A DNA stretch of 64,000 bases, from positions 482,519,159 through 482,583,158 of the forward strand of contig OX422221.1 of assembly GCA_949130495.1 (NCBI GenBank), written 5' to 3'. This DNA comes from Sambucus nigra (taxonomy: Eukaryota; Streptophyta; Magnoliopsida; Dipsacales; Adoxaceae). Below are positions 21,636-34,202 of this stretch, piece after piece. The position numbers were made by a program, and so were the translations under genes. The notes under the pieces were generated by a model. That model saw only the letters and a list, made by a program, of their open reading frames with translations. It ran no database searches and was not told the origin of the DNA. Every line of letters starts with the position of its first letter. The first letter of the stretch is position 1.

Positions 21636-24071
21636 TGTAACACACCGCACTCTGGCGTCAACCACCGCCAAACTACACCGGGCATCACTAAATAAAATAT
21701 CATTCTCAGCATGTGACAGAAAAATTCAGACATTAAAAACTTAAATTCCACGAGATACAATTTGAATAATTCCAAGGAACATAAACATCAATGCAAAAAA
21801 AAATCCATCATCGTGCTAACTCCATAATAAGGTCCAAATCCAAATGACAGAACAAACTCCAGAAAAATAATTCAACAAAAGATGTCCAACTGAAATCCAT
21901 GAACACCTATGGATCCGAATGGCCCACTAAAACTCATAATAAATATCTCATAATTAAATGACGGAATGAAAATAAATCAAACTACTAAAGCGATAAAATA
22001 AATATCCAGTTGCAATCCAAAGATCTTCAATCCATCCTATGCGACTACTCTAGCAACTATACCTGAAATGTTAGTCACCGCAATGGGTCAGAGCCCACTA
22101 CATGAACGCTAACTGCTCCTCCCAATTAGGGTCCGTGAATCCAAACATAAGCATCATACATGATAAATTTCATAATAGAGTATTTTAAATTAAACGATGT
22201 AATTATATGTGACTAAAGTAACACAACACTAACTACCCACATACTAAGCCACCCCACTATTCCAATTTAATTATTAAAATTATAACATTTTCTAACAACA
22301 AGGCTATGAATTTAGTTTAATGCATATAATCAAATTATTATTTAAAGCGACACCACTATAGCCAACCGATCTTTCTATTAATCCTGCATATATTCGGGCC
22401 CACCTCAAGTTATCAATACATCACACCCATTCCAATCAATATAGTAAGCCGACCCAATTTTCATTAGCACTGCACATATTGGCAACGCTAACACGTACCT
22501 ATGTCACTATAGCCAGCCAAACCAATTTTCGTTAGTTCTGCACATATTGGCAACACATGTCCATTTTAATATTCATTCTTTGTCTTAGGCATTAATTATC
22601 AGCTTATTATCAAGTTCTCGCTAAAAGCCCCACCCTTTATTCGGGTAATCCAACTTAAATTATCCCTAGTCCCGTTTCATATAGATCACCAAAACCACAA
22701 GTACTTCCTATCCTATCACTTAGGAAGAATACCTAGTACAAACCACCAACTAGTCCCACACCTAGGCTAATGGAAAACACGTGATGATGTACTACCTAAT
22801 CCCACATAGAAAATACCCAATCGCACGGTTCAACACTCACTACTCCCATACCTAGAAAGTGTTACTAACCACAAGGCCTACCTATTAATTTCATACCTAG
22901 CAATCAACCTATAAATAAGGGTAAAAGAATAACTACCCAAAAATCCCAACGTCCCCGCGGTGTCGAAAGGTTAACACAAGCAATATTTAAACAAAAACAT
23001 TTTTAATTTATAGCTACATTTTTTTCAATAAATTCTCCACTTTCAATATTATCTAAATCATGCCCTATTAATTATACAATTTAAAAAATCTTACCAATCG
23101 TCACACAATTTGTCAAAGTTCATAATTTTTATACGAGTGATATTTTATCGGTTAACACAAGATTCCATTTTGTACATTCATATACATTTATTACGCAATA
23201 ATAAATTCAGTCTAGAGTCTAAACATAAGAATCTTGATTTTTCGAGTCGAAATATTATTACAAATTCATATTTTTATCTTTTAAACGGAAAATGTTCCAT
23301 AACTCTATCATAATCCCAACCTCTAATCTAAAGCATGTTATTGTTTCAAGACTGAAATATATCTTGATATTTGAATAAAAATAGTCCCGGAATTATATTC
23401 ACTTTCCTAATTCATCACCCTAATTTATTTTAAGAAAAATACCATTTATTAAAGTTTAGGCAATATCTAAAATGCATAAAACTTAAGAGGAACAATATAA
23501 GTATCCAAGCCTATAAAGAAGTCGTCTTGAAAATTTGATTACACGGTTGCGTTTCTCTCGCGAAAATAATAAAAACACGTTCTTGGACGTTCTTGAGAAA
23601 ACTTGGTTTAGATATTCAAAACTTTGGTTGAAAGATATGTTTAATGGGGTTTAGGTTTTGTAGAAGAGATGAGATAAAATTAGGAGGCTACCACTTTTTG
23701 AGAAGGATAAAATTTATTTTAAAAATCCTAAACCTATACATTTATATTTTAAGAAAAGAAAAGTATTTGAGTCCTACACAACCTTTACAAAAAAGATCCC
23801 CATTTCTACTTAATGCTGGTGCGAACCAGTTCACACCCAGGGCCGAACCGGTTCGACTAGCCTGCCGAATCGAATTTCCCTCATTTTTTATATAAAAAGC
23901 TATAAGTTCTAATTTTTAATCCCGATTTCCATTCAGATTAAAATCTCATTTTACATAAATCAAAACCAACATTTTAAATATAAAAACGAATTAGTTCCAA
24001 AATTTTATTTTTTTTCACAAAATTTTAATTTATAAAAGATCTTATGGATTAAAAAATTGTGGGGCGTTACA
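21636..24071 (-). mobile_element. Solo LTR (2.4 kb) of a chromovirus-like gypsy element, antisense
   Basis: Read on the minus strand it starts TGTAACGCCCCAC and ends GTGCGGTGTGTTACA. It is flanked by perfect 5-base target duplications CCTTT (21631-21635 and 24072-24076), with no internal region, which is the signature of LTR-LTR recombination after insertion. A cluster with GAACCAG, GAACCGGTTCG and CGAATCG lies at 23817-23875, and a minus-strand TATA-like AATATAAA at 23741-23748. Short open frames inside it are accidental. Confidence 0.9.
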
Positions 24072-24580
24072 CCTTTTTTGAATTCAACTCAGTAATCAAT
24101 GAGAATCATAATTTCATCTCCCATATATTGTCATTTCAAGCTTTTATATGTTATTTAATAATTGTTTCGTTGGTATGAGAGAGGTGCAAGAAGTTTACAC
24201 ACCTCAGAAATGAGAACATCAAATCTCACAACCAAAATCATACTTCATGTATGACATTATCTTTGGACGGGTCATGATCAAGAAGTTTCAACTAAGTCCA
24301 GAAAACTTGGTTCAGTCTTATGAATGAAAAGATTCAACCATAATTGACTAACACAAGGATAGATTCTAGTAAATTTGGCCGACTTTGGTAACTAGTACTG
24401 ACACATGGTCAGGACGATAAGATCTGTCCATATGACGAGTAAGATAGTACAAATATTGGCAGATCCTAATTTAGTTGAACCCAATTTCACCCAAAACGGG
24501 TAGGTAGTAAGGAAGATCTACTCAATTCATTCATTTCATCAATTAAAGTATACAATTATTAATTTACTAATTTACAATGA
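24072..24580 (+). other. Old Tat 3' remnant
   Basis: Non-coding sequence that continues the old Tat element after the solo LTR, with one copy of CCTTT at the junction. It resembles a decayed spacer after pol. The Tat end of this copy cannot be located; nothing else is recognised. Confidence 0.45.
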
Positions 24581-24711
24581 GGGGCAATCCTACTTTCATA
24601 TGAAATGGGAACTAATTATTAATTTACTTTCATCTAAAACTATACAATTAAAATTACAATTAAAGTTATACAATTTATTATTTAAAGCTATACAATTGTT
24701 AAGATTGCCCC
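24581..24711. mobile_element. Possible small inverted-repeat element
   Basis: GGGGCAATC at 24581-24589 and its exact reverse complement GATTGCCCC at 24703-24711 bound a 131-base AT-rich segment with internal repeats of TATACAATT. No convincing target duplication is seen, so this may be chance or a decayed MITE. Confidence 0.3.
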
Positions 24712-25010
24712 ACCACACACACACACACATACACACACACACACACACCACACACCCATGACCACCCCCTCCCCTTGCCACACACACCTTCACACACACA
24801 CACCCCACCCCACATCCTTCCCCCCACCCCACCACACCCCCTTCCCCTCCCCCCCCTCACCCCACCCCCACCACACCTGCACATACACACACACACGTAC
24901 ACACACAGCCCACCCCCACCACCCCTTGCCCCCCTCCCCAACCACACACCACCACATACATATATACACACACATATACATATACACACATATATACACA
25001 CACATATAGA
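24712..25010. repeat. AC/CCCC-rich low-complexity DNA
   Basis: Runs of CA and CCCCACC followed by CATATACACA repeats. All long frames here encode only Thr/His/Pro or Gly/Val/Cys runs and are not genes. Confidence 0.9.
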
Positions 25011-25146
25011 AATGAAAGAGAAAGAGACGAAGAAACATACCTTAGAGGGAAAGAGACCTCGAAATCGATTAGAGAGAGAAAGAGAGGGAAAAACCCCAAT
25101 CGGTGGGAAAAAAAGAAAGCATAGGGTTTTTTTGCTGCGACATTTG

Positions 25147-25292
25147 TGACGGTCGTGTCATGGTCATTGACGGTGACAATGCTTTGTCACGATCAATGAC
25201 CGTGACAGAAAACGCGTGTTTGTTGTCACGATCAATGACCGTGACAAGGGTGACCGGTTGAAAGGTGACAATTTGGCCATTTTGGTGTAGTG
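25147..25292 (-). mobile_element. Terminus of a CACTA-type DNA transposon
   Basis: The right end reads, on the minus strand, CACTACACCAAAATGGCC, the typical start of plant CACTA elements. It is preceded inward by subterminal repeats: TTGTCACGATCAATGACCGT occurs twice and an inverted, slightly different copy once. TAA (25293-25295) may be the 3-base target duplication. The other terminus was not found to the left, so the element is probably truncated or its left end is too decayed. It interrupts the copia element that follows. Confidence 0.65.
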
Positions 25293-27825
25293 TAAGTAAA
25301 TTAATTCACTTAGAATATATTCCTAAATTTAGCATTGATACAAGCCACAAATGTGAAACATCTGTAGAAGCTAAATTAACTAAAACACGTTTCCATTCAA
25401 TTGAAAGGAATAGTGAACCTTTAGATTTAATTCACACCGATATATGTGATTTAAAATTTGTTCAAACTAGAGGTGGGAAAAAGTAATTTATTACCTTTGT
25501 GGATGATTGCACTAGATATTGCTATGTTTATCTTTTAAGAAGCAAAGATGAAGCAATTGAAGCTTTTAAGCAATACAAGACAAAAGTTGAGAATCGACAT
25601 GGTACAAAGATTAAAGAATTAAGAAGCGATAGATGTGGTGAATACGAATATCCTTTTAAGGAAATATGTTTAGAAAATGGTATTATTCACCAAACTATCG
25701 CACCTTACTGTCCTCAATCAAATGGGATTGCGAAACGTAAAAAACGAACTTTAAAAGAAATGATGAATGCATTATTAATAAGTTCGGGATTACCCCAAAA
25801 CATGTGAGTGGAAGCATTGCTTTCAGCTAATTACATTCTCAACAAATTGATTCATAAGAAAATAAATAAGATACCCTATGAGTTGTGGAAAGGACGCAAG
25901 CCTTCCTACAAATACTTAAAAGTGTGGGGGTGTCTTGCAAAAGTACTAATTCCTGAACCTAAAAAGGTGAAAATTGGTCCAAAGACTATTGACTACATAT
26001 TCATTGGTTATACACATAATAGTAGCGCATATCGGTTCCTTATGCATACGTCTGACTTTCCTGAAATTCATGAAAATACAATCATAGAATCTAGGAATGC
26101 ATAATTCTTTGAAAATATCTTTCCTTGTAAGAATACACAAGAAAAAACTTCTAACAAAAGAATGCTTGAAGTTACAAATTGTGAACCTTGAAATATTATT
26201 GAGGAAGAACCTAAACGTAGCAAAAGAACTAAGATTTCAAAATCTTTCGGTCCAAATTTTCTAACATATTAGAAAGTGAACCTTAAATGGTAAAAGAAGC
26301 AATATCCACTCCGAAAGCCTCATATTGGAAAGAAGCTATCAATAGTGAAATTGAATTCATTTTGTAAAATCATACATGGGAACTGGTGGACCTACCACTA
26401 GGGACAAAACCATTAGGGTGTAAATGGATATTCAAACGTAAAATGAAAGCTGATGGAACCATTGATAAATATAAGGCTAGACTTGTAGCTAAAGGATACA
26501 AGAGAAAAGAGAGAATAGATTATTTCAATACCTATTCATATATTACAAGGATTACATCCATTATAATGTTAATTACCATTGCAGTAATACATAAATTGGA
26601 AATACACCAAATGGATGTTAAAACATCATTTTTGAATGGTGAATTGGATGAAGAAATATATATGGAACAACCGGAAGGTTTTGGATCTCCTGGAAATGAA
26701 AGGAAAGTATATAAACTTGTGAAGTCATTATATGGGTTGAATCAAGCACCTAAACAATGGCATGAAAAATTTGATAATGTCATGAAGTCAAATGGTTTCA
26801 AAATAAATGAGTGTGACAAATCTGTTTACATCAAAATAACTCAAGCGGGACATGTGATTGTATGTCTATATATAGATGATATGCTTATAATTGGTAATAA
26901 TAATAATAATGTTATCAATTCTACTAAACAAATGTTGACTAGTAAATTTGAAATGAAGGACATGGGATTGCCTGATGTCATCCTAGGAATTAAAATTATT
27001 AGAACCCCTCAAGGAATTAGCTTATCTCAATCACATTACGTTGAAAAAATACTTCAAAAGTATAATAAATATGATCAAAGTCTAGTGAGAACACCTGTAG
27101 ATCCAAGTCATCACCTCCTTAAAAATAAAGGTGAAGGTATATCTCAATTAAAGTATTCTCGTATCATTAGAAGTTTGATTTATTTATCAAACTGTATAAG
27201 ACCTGATATAGCATACTCGATTAGTAAGCTCAGTCGATATACGAGTAATCCCAGGAAAGATCATTGGAAAGCCTTGATAAGAGTTCTTCGATATCTTGGA
27301 TACTCTTTGGGGGACGGGTTTCACTACGAATGATATCCAGCTGTACTTGAAGGCTATAGGGATGCAAATTGGATATCTGACTCAAATGATTCGAAATCCA
27401 CAAGTGGATATGTATTTACCCTTAGAGGTGCAACCATATCTTGGAAATCCTCGAAGCAAACGTGCATTGTAAGATCCACGATGGAATCTGAATTTATTAT
27501 TTTAGATAAAGCTGGGGAAGAGGCTGAATGGCTTAGAAACGTTTTACAGGATATTCCAATATGGTCAAAGCTCATACCACCTATCATAATTCATTGTGAT
27601 AGTCAATCGGCAATTGCTAGGGATGAAAATAATAACTATAACGATAAATCACGACATATACACCATCGACACCAAATCGTTAGGCAATTGCTCTCAAATG
27701 GAATTATTTCTATTGACTATGTAAAGTTAAAGGAAAATATTACGGATCCACTAACTAAAGGTATACCTGGAGAGCAAGTTGCAAGTTCATCACGTGGAAT
27801 GGGCCTAAATTCTATAAAACTCTAA
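25293..27825 (+). pseudogene. Decayed Ty1/copia polyprotein (integrase to RNase H)
   Basis: It begins inside the pre-integrase zinc region ([16 protein letters not shown]). The integrase core follows ([47 protein letters not shown]), then the YELWKGRKPSYKYLKVWGC block. Reverse transcriptase lies at 26386-27333 ([51 protein letters not shown], catalytic YIDDML), and RNase H ends in [10 protein letters not shown]. There are in-frame stops at 25484 and 25805, a stop at 27331, and at least one frameshift between 26104 and 26386. Gag and protease are missing because the CACTA end replaces them. It is non-functional. Confidence 0.88.
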
Positions 27826-28388
27826 AGAGTCCTCTTAATGGAAACCCAACCTAAATGACTGGAGATCCAAATAAATAGATTCAAATGGAGAACCTAATTA
27901 CGATGACTCAGTTTGCACTAATAAGTAATACTTTAATTACATCCTCCCATTCGAAGATGAGTCAGTGCACAAACTGTCGCATGTATAAGGACAAACCATG
28001 TTTTTAATGATTTCTATATCTTGAATGTATAGGTCAAGTGAGGTATTAACAGGATACTCTTTATAAGGGGCCACTTCTATGAGAATAAAGAAGGCTATTT
28101 CTCTAGCACACTCATGAAACCAGGAGGTGTCCAAGGCCAAAATGGACACAACAATGAGAACCTATAAGGTTGGAAATACATTGTGTGAATACTATTGTCT
28201 TAGTTTACACAAATGCTCGATCAATTCAAGACATCACATTCATTGATTAGTCAGTAAGCTCGATAGTATCTCACTAGGAAAGATTCAAAGCCACAAGCTA
28301 TCTTTTTCGATGCAATTTTTTTCCTAGAACAACTCTCTGTTTGCATATATTTTTCTTTATTCTTCCAAATTTCATTCATGTGGGGGAT
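27826..28388 (+). other. Copia 3' untranslated region and polypurine tract
   Basis: Non-coding tail after RNase H. It ends in CATGTGGGGGAT (about 28377-28388), the usual polypurine tract form of plant copia elements, directly before the LTR. Confidence 0.7.
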
Positions 28389-29518
28389 TGTTGTATATTT
28401 TATGAAATGCCGTCTTATTTGATCAAACTTTAGAGTCAATTTTAATTAAGACACATATGTTAAAAGTGGCGTGTCTTAGTACCAATCTGTTCCTTGTAGT
28501 AATGAGATTAATTTGGTATACTCACTTGTTCAAAATAGTGAAGTAATGAATGAAAAATTTGGACTTAAAGTGACCCATTTTAGTTTAAGCTAGATGGTGT
28601 AACATAGTTAAGTGGATTTGTCCCACATTGGAAAAGTGGTAGAAATACTTGGAGTTAATATAACCAAGTTATAGGACTAAGGCTTGGATGCCTTGGAATA
28701 TCCCAACTCTTTGAAGGGAAGATGGCCTACACTATGCATGTGTTGGGCTTGGGCCAGAAGCCCACACACGCGCGCGCCGCCGCCGCCGTCCGCCCGGCCC
28801 ATGCCCTTGTCCGGGTCTGGGTCGTGGGTCTTTCTTGAGGAACTATTAAATTTTTTGGACAAATTTTAATTGATCGTTGGGCTTTAAAATTTATTTTCTA
28901 AACCAAAAAATCTGGATTAATTACGGATTAATTATTTTCCGCATTAATTAATTATTTAAAAATGGTGTCATTTTTTAATTATTTAAAAAATTCTTTCATT
29001 TTTTAATTAATTAATTAAAACGTTAAGTTACTTTATTAGAGAGATGTGACTGTACAAACAGTCATATCTTTTCTGGGGAAAGCCATGAGTTGCAGGCTTT
29101 CACCACTTATAAATAGGACCATATGCAATCCATTTAACATATTTGAAAATCTACCTTATTTCCCTACTCATGTCCTTGTTCCCTTCTTACTGCTTGAGAG
29201 TAATTCACCATTGTTGGTTCGTGAGACTGTTGCACTGAAGTTCTTCTTGTAACAGTCGTTGACCGTTTTATCCTGGGAGGAACACGCCCGTTGAATTTTC
29301 CGTTAGCATCGTAGCGGGGGCATATTCTGTCTTAAGGAGAGATAGTTCAACTTTCGACTCGGTCAAAATTCTACAAGTGATTGTTTCAATCACAAATTGT
29401 ATGTTCTTCTTGTCTTCCTTTACTGTTACTATTTTTCTAGAGTAATTAATTAATTAATTTTAATTACTGTTTATTTATTTAGTGATATATTATTTTTTTC
29501 GTAATCCGGTAAACAACA
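28389..29518 (+). mobile_element. Copia LTR
   Basis: It starts TGTTGTATATTTTATG after the polypurine tract and ends GTAAACAACA. It contains a GC-rich block near 28765-28800 (CGCGCGCGCCGCCGCCG) and a TATA box TATAAATA at 29108-29115. The following bases, AAGGTATAAGAG, look like a decayed tRNA-Met primer site, so internal sequence may lie on both sides. The left boundary could be 28392 instead. Confidence 0.65.
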
Positions 29519-31290
29519 TAAGGTATAAGAGTTTCACGAAGACACGAAGATTTAGGCCTTAACAACATGCCCATCATCGATTTTTGTAGTTTAACTGAAA
29601 ATAGCATCGATCATCCGATCATCCTCACCTACGACAGGTAAAGCGTTGGTGGCACTAGTTTGGTCAACAACAATCTTATCTTGCTCGTCTACAGCATCAT
29701 CCGTATTAACATCCACTACCAAGGCCTCACGTTAGGCAACAAGGGATTTTTCTTTGTCATCGTCTCCCTCCCATGCCTGAATTGTCTAAATAATGTTAGG
29801 AAAATTCTTGATGACCCTCTTCTTGAGCTCGTAGTAGCCCTCCATAAAGATTATTAGCAGACGAATGGTGTATTCTCAATAGCTCTTATACTTCCTGACC
29901 TCATCCTCTTCAGTAAGTGCAAGAGAAGCACTGTCTTTCTCCAGAGCTTCTATAGCCACCTTAAAGGCATCATTAGTCTTTTTTGGATCTTCTACTCCCT
30001 TAAAAGTCTCGTTATCAAAGGACTTGACTTTAACTGCAACTATCTTTGCATGATCCTTCAGTTTTTATTCTCCTCCTCCACCTGTCTTAGGGTACCTATG
30101 TTAGCAACCAACTGATCATCTTGTCTTTTAGCTCATAAGAGACTTTATCATGATCAGCTTTAACAATCTCCATCTCCCTGGACTAGGGATTATAATGGCC
30201 AACAAGATCATTGTGATCTTCCTTCAGCTCATCATAGGGTTATGATATGATCTCTCATAACGGTGGCAACCATAGAGACCTAAAATGAAAAGATCAGTAT
30301 ATTATTAAAAACGTCATGGATCACTTTAAAAAATACAAGTATAATTTAGAGCTTACCACCATCATCCTATGTTGTATCATGTTCCAGAGTTCATCGGTAG
30401 TGAACTACCTGAGATATTGAAAATCATAAGCATAACGATTCGACCACATCAGTAACATTTTTCCTATGGAAAAAGAGTCAATTTCAACCTTGAGCTACTA
30501 CTAGGACATTGGGTTCTCGAGATCCCAAGTATGAGGCTCCACTTCTCCATAAGGGCATGAAGACCCAGCACCACGGATTAGATGCCGAATAAGTTCTCTT
30601 AAAATTTAAAATTTGTTTACCCTAAAGCCTTGGTTTTTTGTTTTTTACAAATGGGTCTAGTAGAGGGGCCCTATATTGGCATTTTTTTAATGAAACATAG
30701 GCCCATCATCGAAAGAAACAACTTTCGCTTTGCCCTTTGCTTTGGCAACAGTAGCAGCCTCAGCATCGGCCTACCTTTTTACGGTGTACTAAACATTTTT
30801 TTGTCCTTAGCATTGGCTCAATTCTTTATATTAACCTTCTTCTTCTCCCTACCTCCAACAGTGGTAGTAGTCATAGTCTTCTTGCATTAGCATCTAATTT
30901 TCATTTCCTAGCAATATCCAATGTCGAACAATTACGAGATGGAGGTGACATTGTATTTGTTGGATTAGACCAAATGGAAGAGGAAATTATAAAAAAGTAT
31001 GGTAAGAGCACCAGATGATAAGTAACCAAGTAAAAGTTCCAATTAAGGATGACCACAATTTCATCATCATACCTTCTTCGATCTCCTCTTCAGAAAAACC
31101 CTCTTAGACTACCTGATCGTCTACTAATTCAATCTGCTCGTCCACTGAAAAGACACATCTTGGAAGGATTCGATGAACTTTCGAATGGAAATTAGCTTAT
31201 CGAAGTCTATGGGGTTAGGAATACAAGTGGTCTAAAACAGATCTCTTAAAACAAATGGAAGTTTTAAAGCTTTCTTTACTATAAGAAGGT
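29519..31290 (-). pseudogene. Fragment P of a Tat-type antisense gene, 3' half
   Basis: The first ~40 bases are a copia-like leader. After that the minus strand carries a decayed relative of the Tat-1 antisense gene: charged coiled-coil text, then a FMEGYYELKKRVIKNFP motif near 29790-29850 resembling the Gly/Trp motif of exon 3. An intron is still visible at 30356-30280 (GTAAGC...CATTTTAG), at the place corresponding to Tat-1 intron 2. Stops and shifts make it non-functional. Its 5' half continues to the right of the inserted element, at 36546. Confidence 0.6.
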
Positions 31291-33612
31291 TGTAACACCC
31301 CGTGTTTTTATTTATTATTTAATTAATTAATTGGAATTTTCAAGAAAAATAAATTTTTGAATTTAATAATTTTTATTGGCTAAGTATATTGGTTATGAAT
31401 TTAGAAGAACAAAACTTCAAGCGGAATTAAAATCGGAGTTAAAACGGATTTTATATTGATTTTACAATATTTTTGCCTTATGGCATTTTTTGGGCAAACT
31501 GTCAGTTTTTCGGGGTGATCGATCGATCGACGGGGGGGGGGGGGGGGTAGATCGATCGACCCTCCCAGAAAACATGCGTTGTAAGCTTTTTTTTAAGAGT
31601 TTGTGTAGGATTAGGACTCCTAATCACTATATAACCTTGTTAATCCGTAGGAGGACTTCTAATAATCACTTTTTCTCCAGTTTTTCCCCAGAGAACACTT
31701 CCAAATAGGTTTTCTCTCACTCATAATCATCAACCTTCAAAAAATTCAAGTTTTTGTCACAAGTTTTAGCACAAGTTTTTGAAGGCTTAATTGGGGTTTA
31801 ATCAAGATCGTTCAAGAACACTCTTTTTCTAATTTTTCGAGAGGAATCCAGATTTCTAATCAGATTTTCAACACGATCTTTACAGGAATGAATACTCTAT
31901 TCTTTTCCTTTAGTATTATGCGTTTTAAGTGTCGCCTAAATATTTAATTACATATTTTTCTTAAAAATAATTAGTAACTTATTAGAAAAAGTGGATACTA
32001 ATTATGGGGTTGTTTTTTAAAAAAAATATTAAAATTAATCTGAATAATATTCATAACCCTTTGGGTACGTAGGATTCATGAGTGATTTTGGGTTTTATTG
32101 GTGTAGGTTGCATGTAGAAAAAAAACCCTAGTTTTAAAATAAATAATTTTTGGGTGCTATAACTCATGTAATACATGTAGAGATAATAAAATTTGGTTTT
32201 TGATATATACATGATGAAAACTTGGTATATTTAATTTAAAATAATTAAATGAGTTTAATTGGGTATTGTTGACGAGGTGATAATTAAATTAAAGAATTAA
32301 TTGAATTGGAATATCATGTGTAGTTTTATATATTGATTAATTATTGCTTGTTTGTGTGACTTGTTGGTATTATGATGTTGCCTTTGTGACGACGAGTTGT
32401 TGGGTATTATTTCTCTTCCTATATTTTAGAATGCCTTTAGGTATGGGACTAGTGGGTATGCCTTTTGATGATTTACGCCTTCTAGGTATGGGACTAGTGA
32501 GGGTAGATTTTTGGGTTTTTATCATCTTGAGGGTGGGATGATTTTTATTACTTTATCGTCTTTACGGTAGTCTAAGTATGAGACTAAGTTAAGATTTATG
32601 TTAGAAAATCCTCCTATACATAGGATAGGACGTATTGATAACTTGGGGACCCTTAGTTATGGGACTAAGGGGTACTTTTGAGGATCTCACATCGATTAAA
32701 AAGGGTGGGGTGATTAAAAATTGAGAACTTGAGAATTAATGCCTAAGATAAAAACGGGTATTAAAATTTGTGGCGACATAATGTGTCGGGGCCGACAGTT
32801 TAAACGGGTCAGAGGACGATTTATGTCGTGTCGTGTGTGGAACCTTGTCATGTGTTGGGGCCGACAGTTTAAACGGGTCAGAGGACGGTTGACATGGGGA
32901 AGTGTGACACTTTAATAAAAAGTGAGAACGATAATAAAAGTTGGTTAATTTAATTAAATTAACATCGTGGAACATGGGAATTTAAAATCATATTGGTGTG
33001 CCTTTATAAATGGGGATTTTTGCGGGTAGTTAGTAGATCATAATTATCACGTTTAATTATCCTGTTTAATTTAAAATATTCTATTGTGATATTTATTGCG
33101 TATAATGCTACTGTCTGGATTCAAGGATCCTATTTGAGGAGAATAGTGTGTATTCTTTCTCGGGGCTTTGGCTCTGACTCATGCGTTGACTAATATTTTT
33201 CAGGATTAGAATTGGAGAAGTTGCATAAGTTTATCGAAGTTATCATTTGAAGGTGCAGCTGGAGCTGATTTACTTTATCATTTTCTTTTAGTTTAGACTT
33301 TCTTTTCCAGTCGTATTTTATTATGAGACTGTTGTTTAAAGGATTTATATTGGATTATTCAGATCTTTATTATTCAGGTTTTATTTAACCATTATTGGAG
33401 ATTGGATTGTTTGGAGTTTGCATGTGATGGATCTTTTATTGCTTAGTTATTTGTGATTATTTGAGATTGATTCAATTATTTATCTTATGGACTGATTATT
33501 TATGTCTCATATCTGTCTCATGCTAAGAATGGTATTTTATTTAGTTCACGCCCGACATAGTTCGGCGGCGGTGGCTGGCCACCCCGTCTTTCGAATTTTG
33601 CAGGGTGTGACA
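31291..33612 (+). mobile_element. 5' LTR of the non-autonomous element
   Basis: It contains a GATCGATCGATCGAC cluster at 31518-31563 with a poly-G run (31532-31547), a TATATAA box at 31628-31634, and two copies of GCCGACAGTTTAAACGGGTC near 32790 and 32860. By eye it is about 95-97% identical to the 3' LTR. Confidence 0.92.
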
Positions 33613-34202
33613 GATGGTATCAGAGCATGGTCTTAGGTCTCGTAGGTTATGAGTCCATTTAGTTTCCGCGTTGTCGATCTTTGATTCCCTTTGTTGATTC
33701 GTACTTTTTAAGGTAGATGTTCTAGCATATGTGTTAGATGTGTTTCTTGGAGATGTGAAGTTTTGAGTTAAGGACGTTGTAGACATTGAGTTTAGAATTA
33801 GTAAGCTTGATGTGGGGATCCTTAGAATCGATTTTGGAGACGATAATTATTTTGAAGATTTTAGTACAGATGTTAGGTACCGTATGTATCGATTTTTTTA
33901 TGTTGAGATTTAATTTGAGGAAGCTAGAATTTTGATGACTATCAGATGTAGGATCGAGTGGGAGATTTGTGAGAGCGTGTGGTACGCCGTTATTTTCATA
34001 GTTATGCATATGCATATAGGAAATATATATATTATTTTGTTGTTCGTGGGGTAGGTGCGCGTAGGATTGGGTGTATAGGCGCCCAATTATGGCATTCTAC
34101 GGGTAGGCATATGTGAGCCTTAATTTCTTTTGCAAGATTTATGTATTGATGTGTATTCTTCGTCTAATTTCGAGGACGAAATTCTTTGCTAGGGGGGAAG
34201 TA
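33613..34202 (+). other. Interior of the non-autonomous element
   Basis: The primer site TGGTATCAGAGC lies at 33615-33626 and the polypurine tract AGGGGGGAAGTA at 34191-34202. The sequence between has no frame with transposon similarity. It probably combines the leader and the extreme 3' untranslated region of the parent. Confidence 0.88.

Noticed and set aside
24758..25149. Overlapping frames of 80-124 codons on both strands
   Set aside because: They translate CA/CCCC low-complexity DNA (Thr/His/Pro or Gly/Val/Cys runs); there is no gene signal.
31490..31708. 72-codon frame across the poly-G run, repeated at 34368-34631
   Set aside because: It lies in the two LTRs of the minimal element, spans a homopolymer and the TATA region, and differs between the copies by indels.
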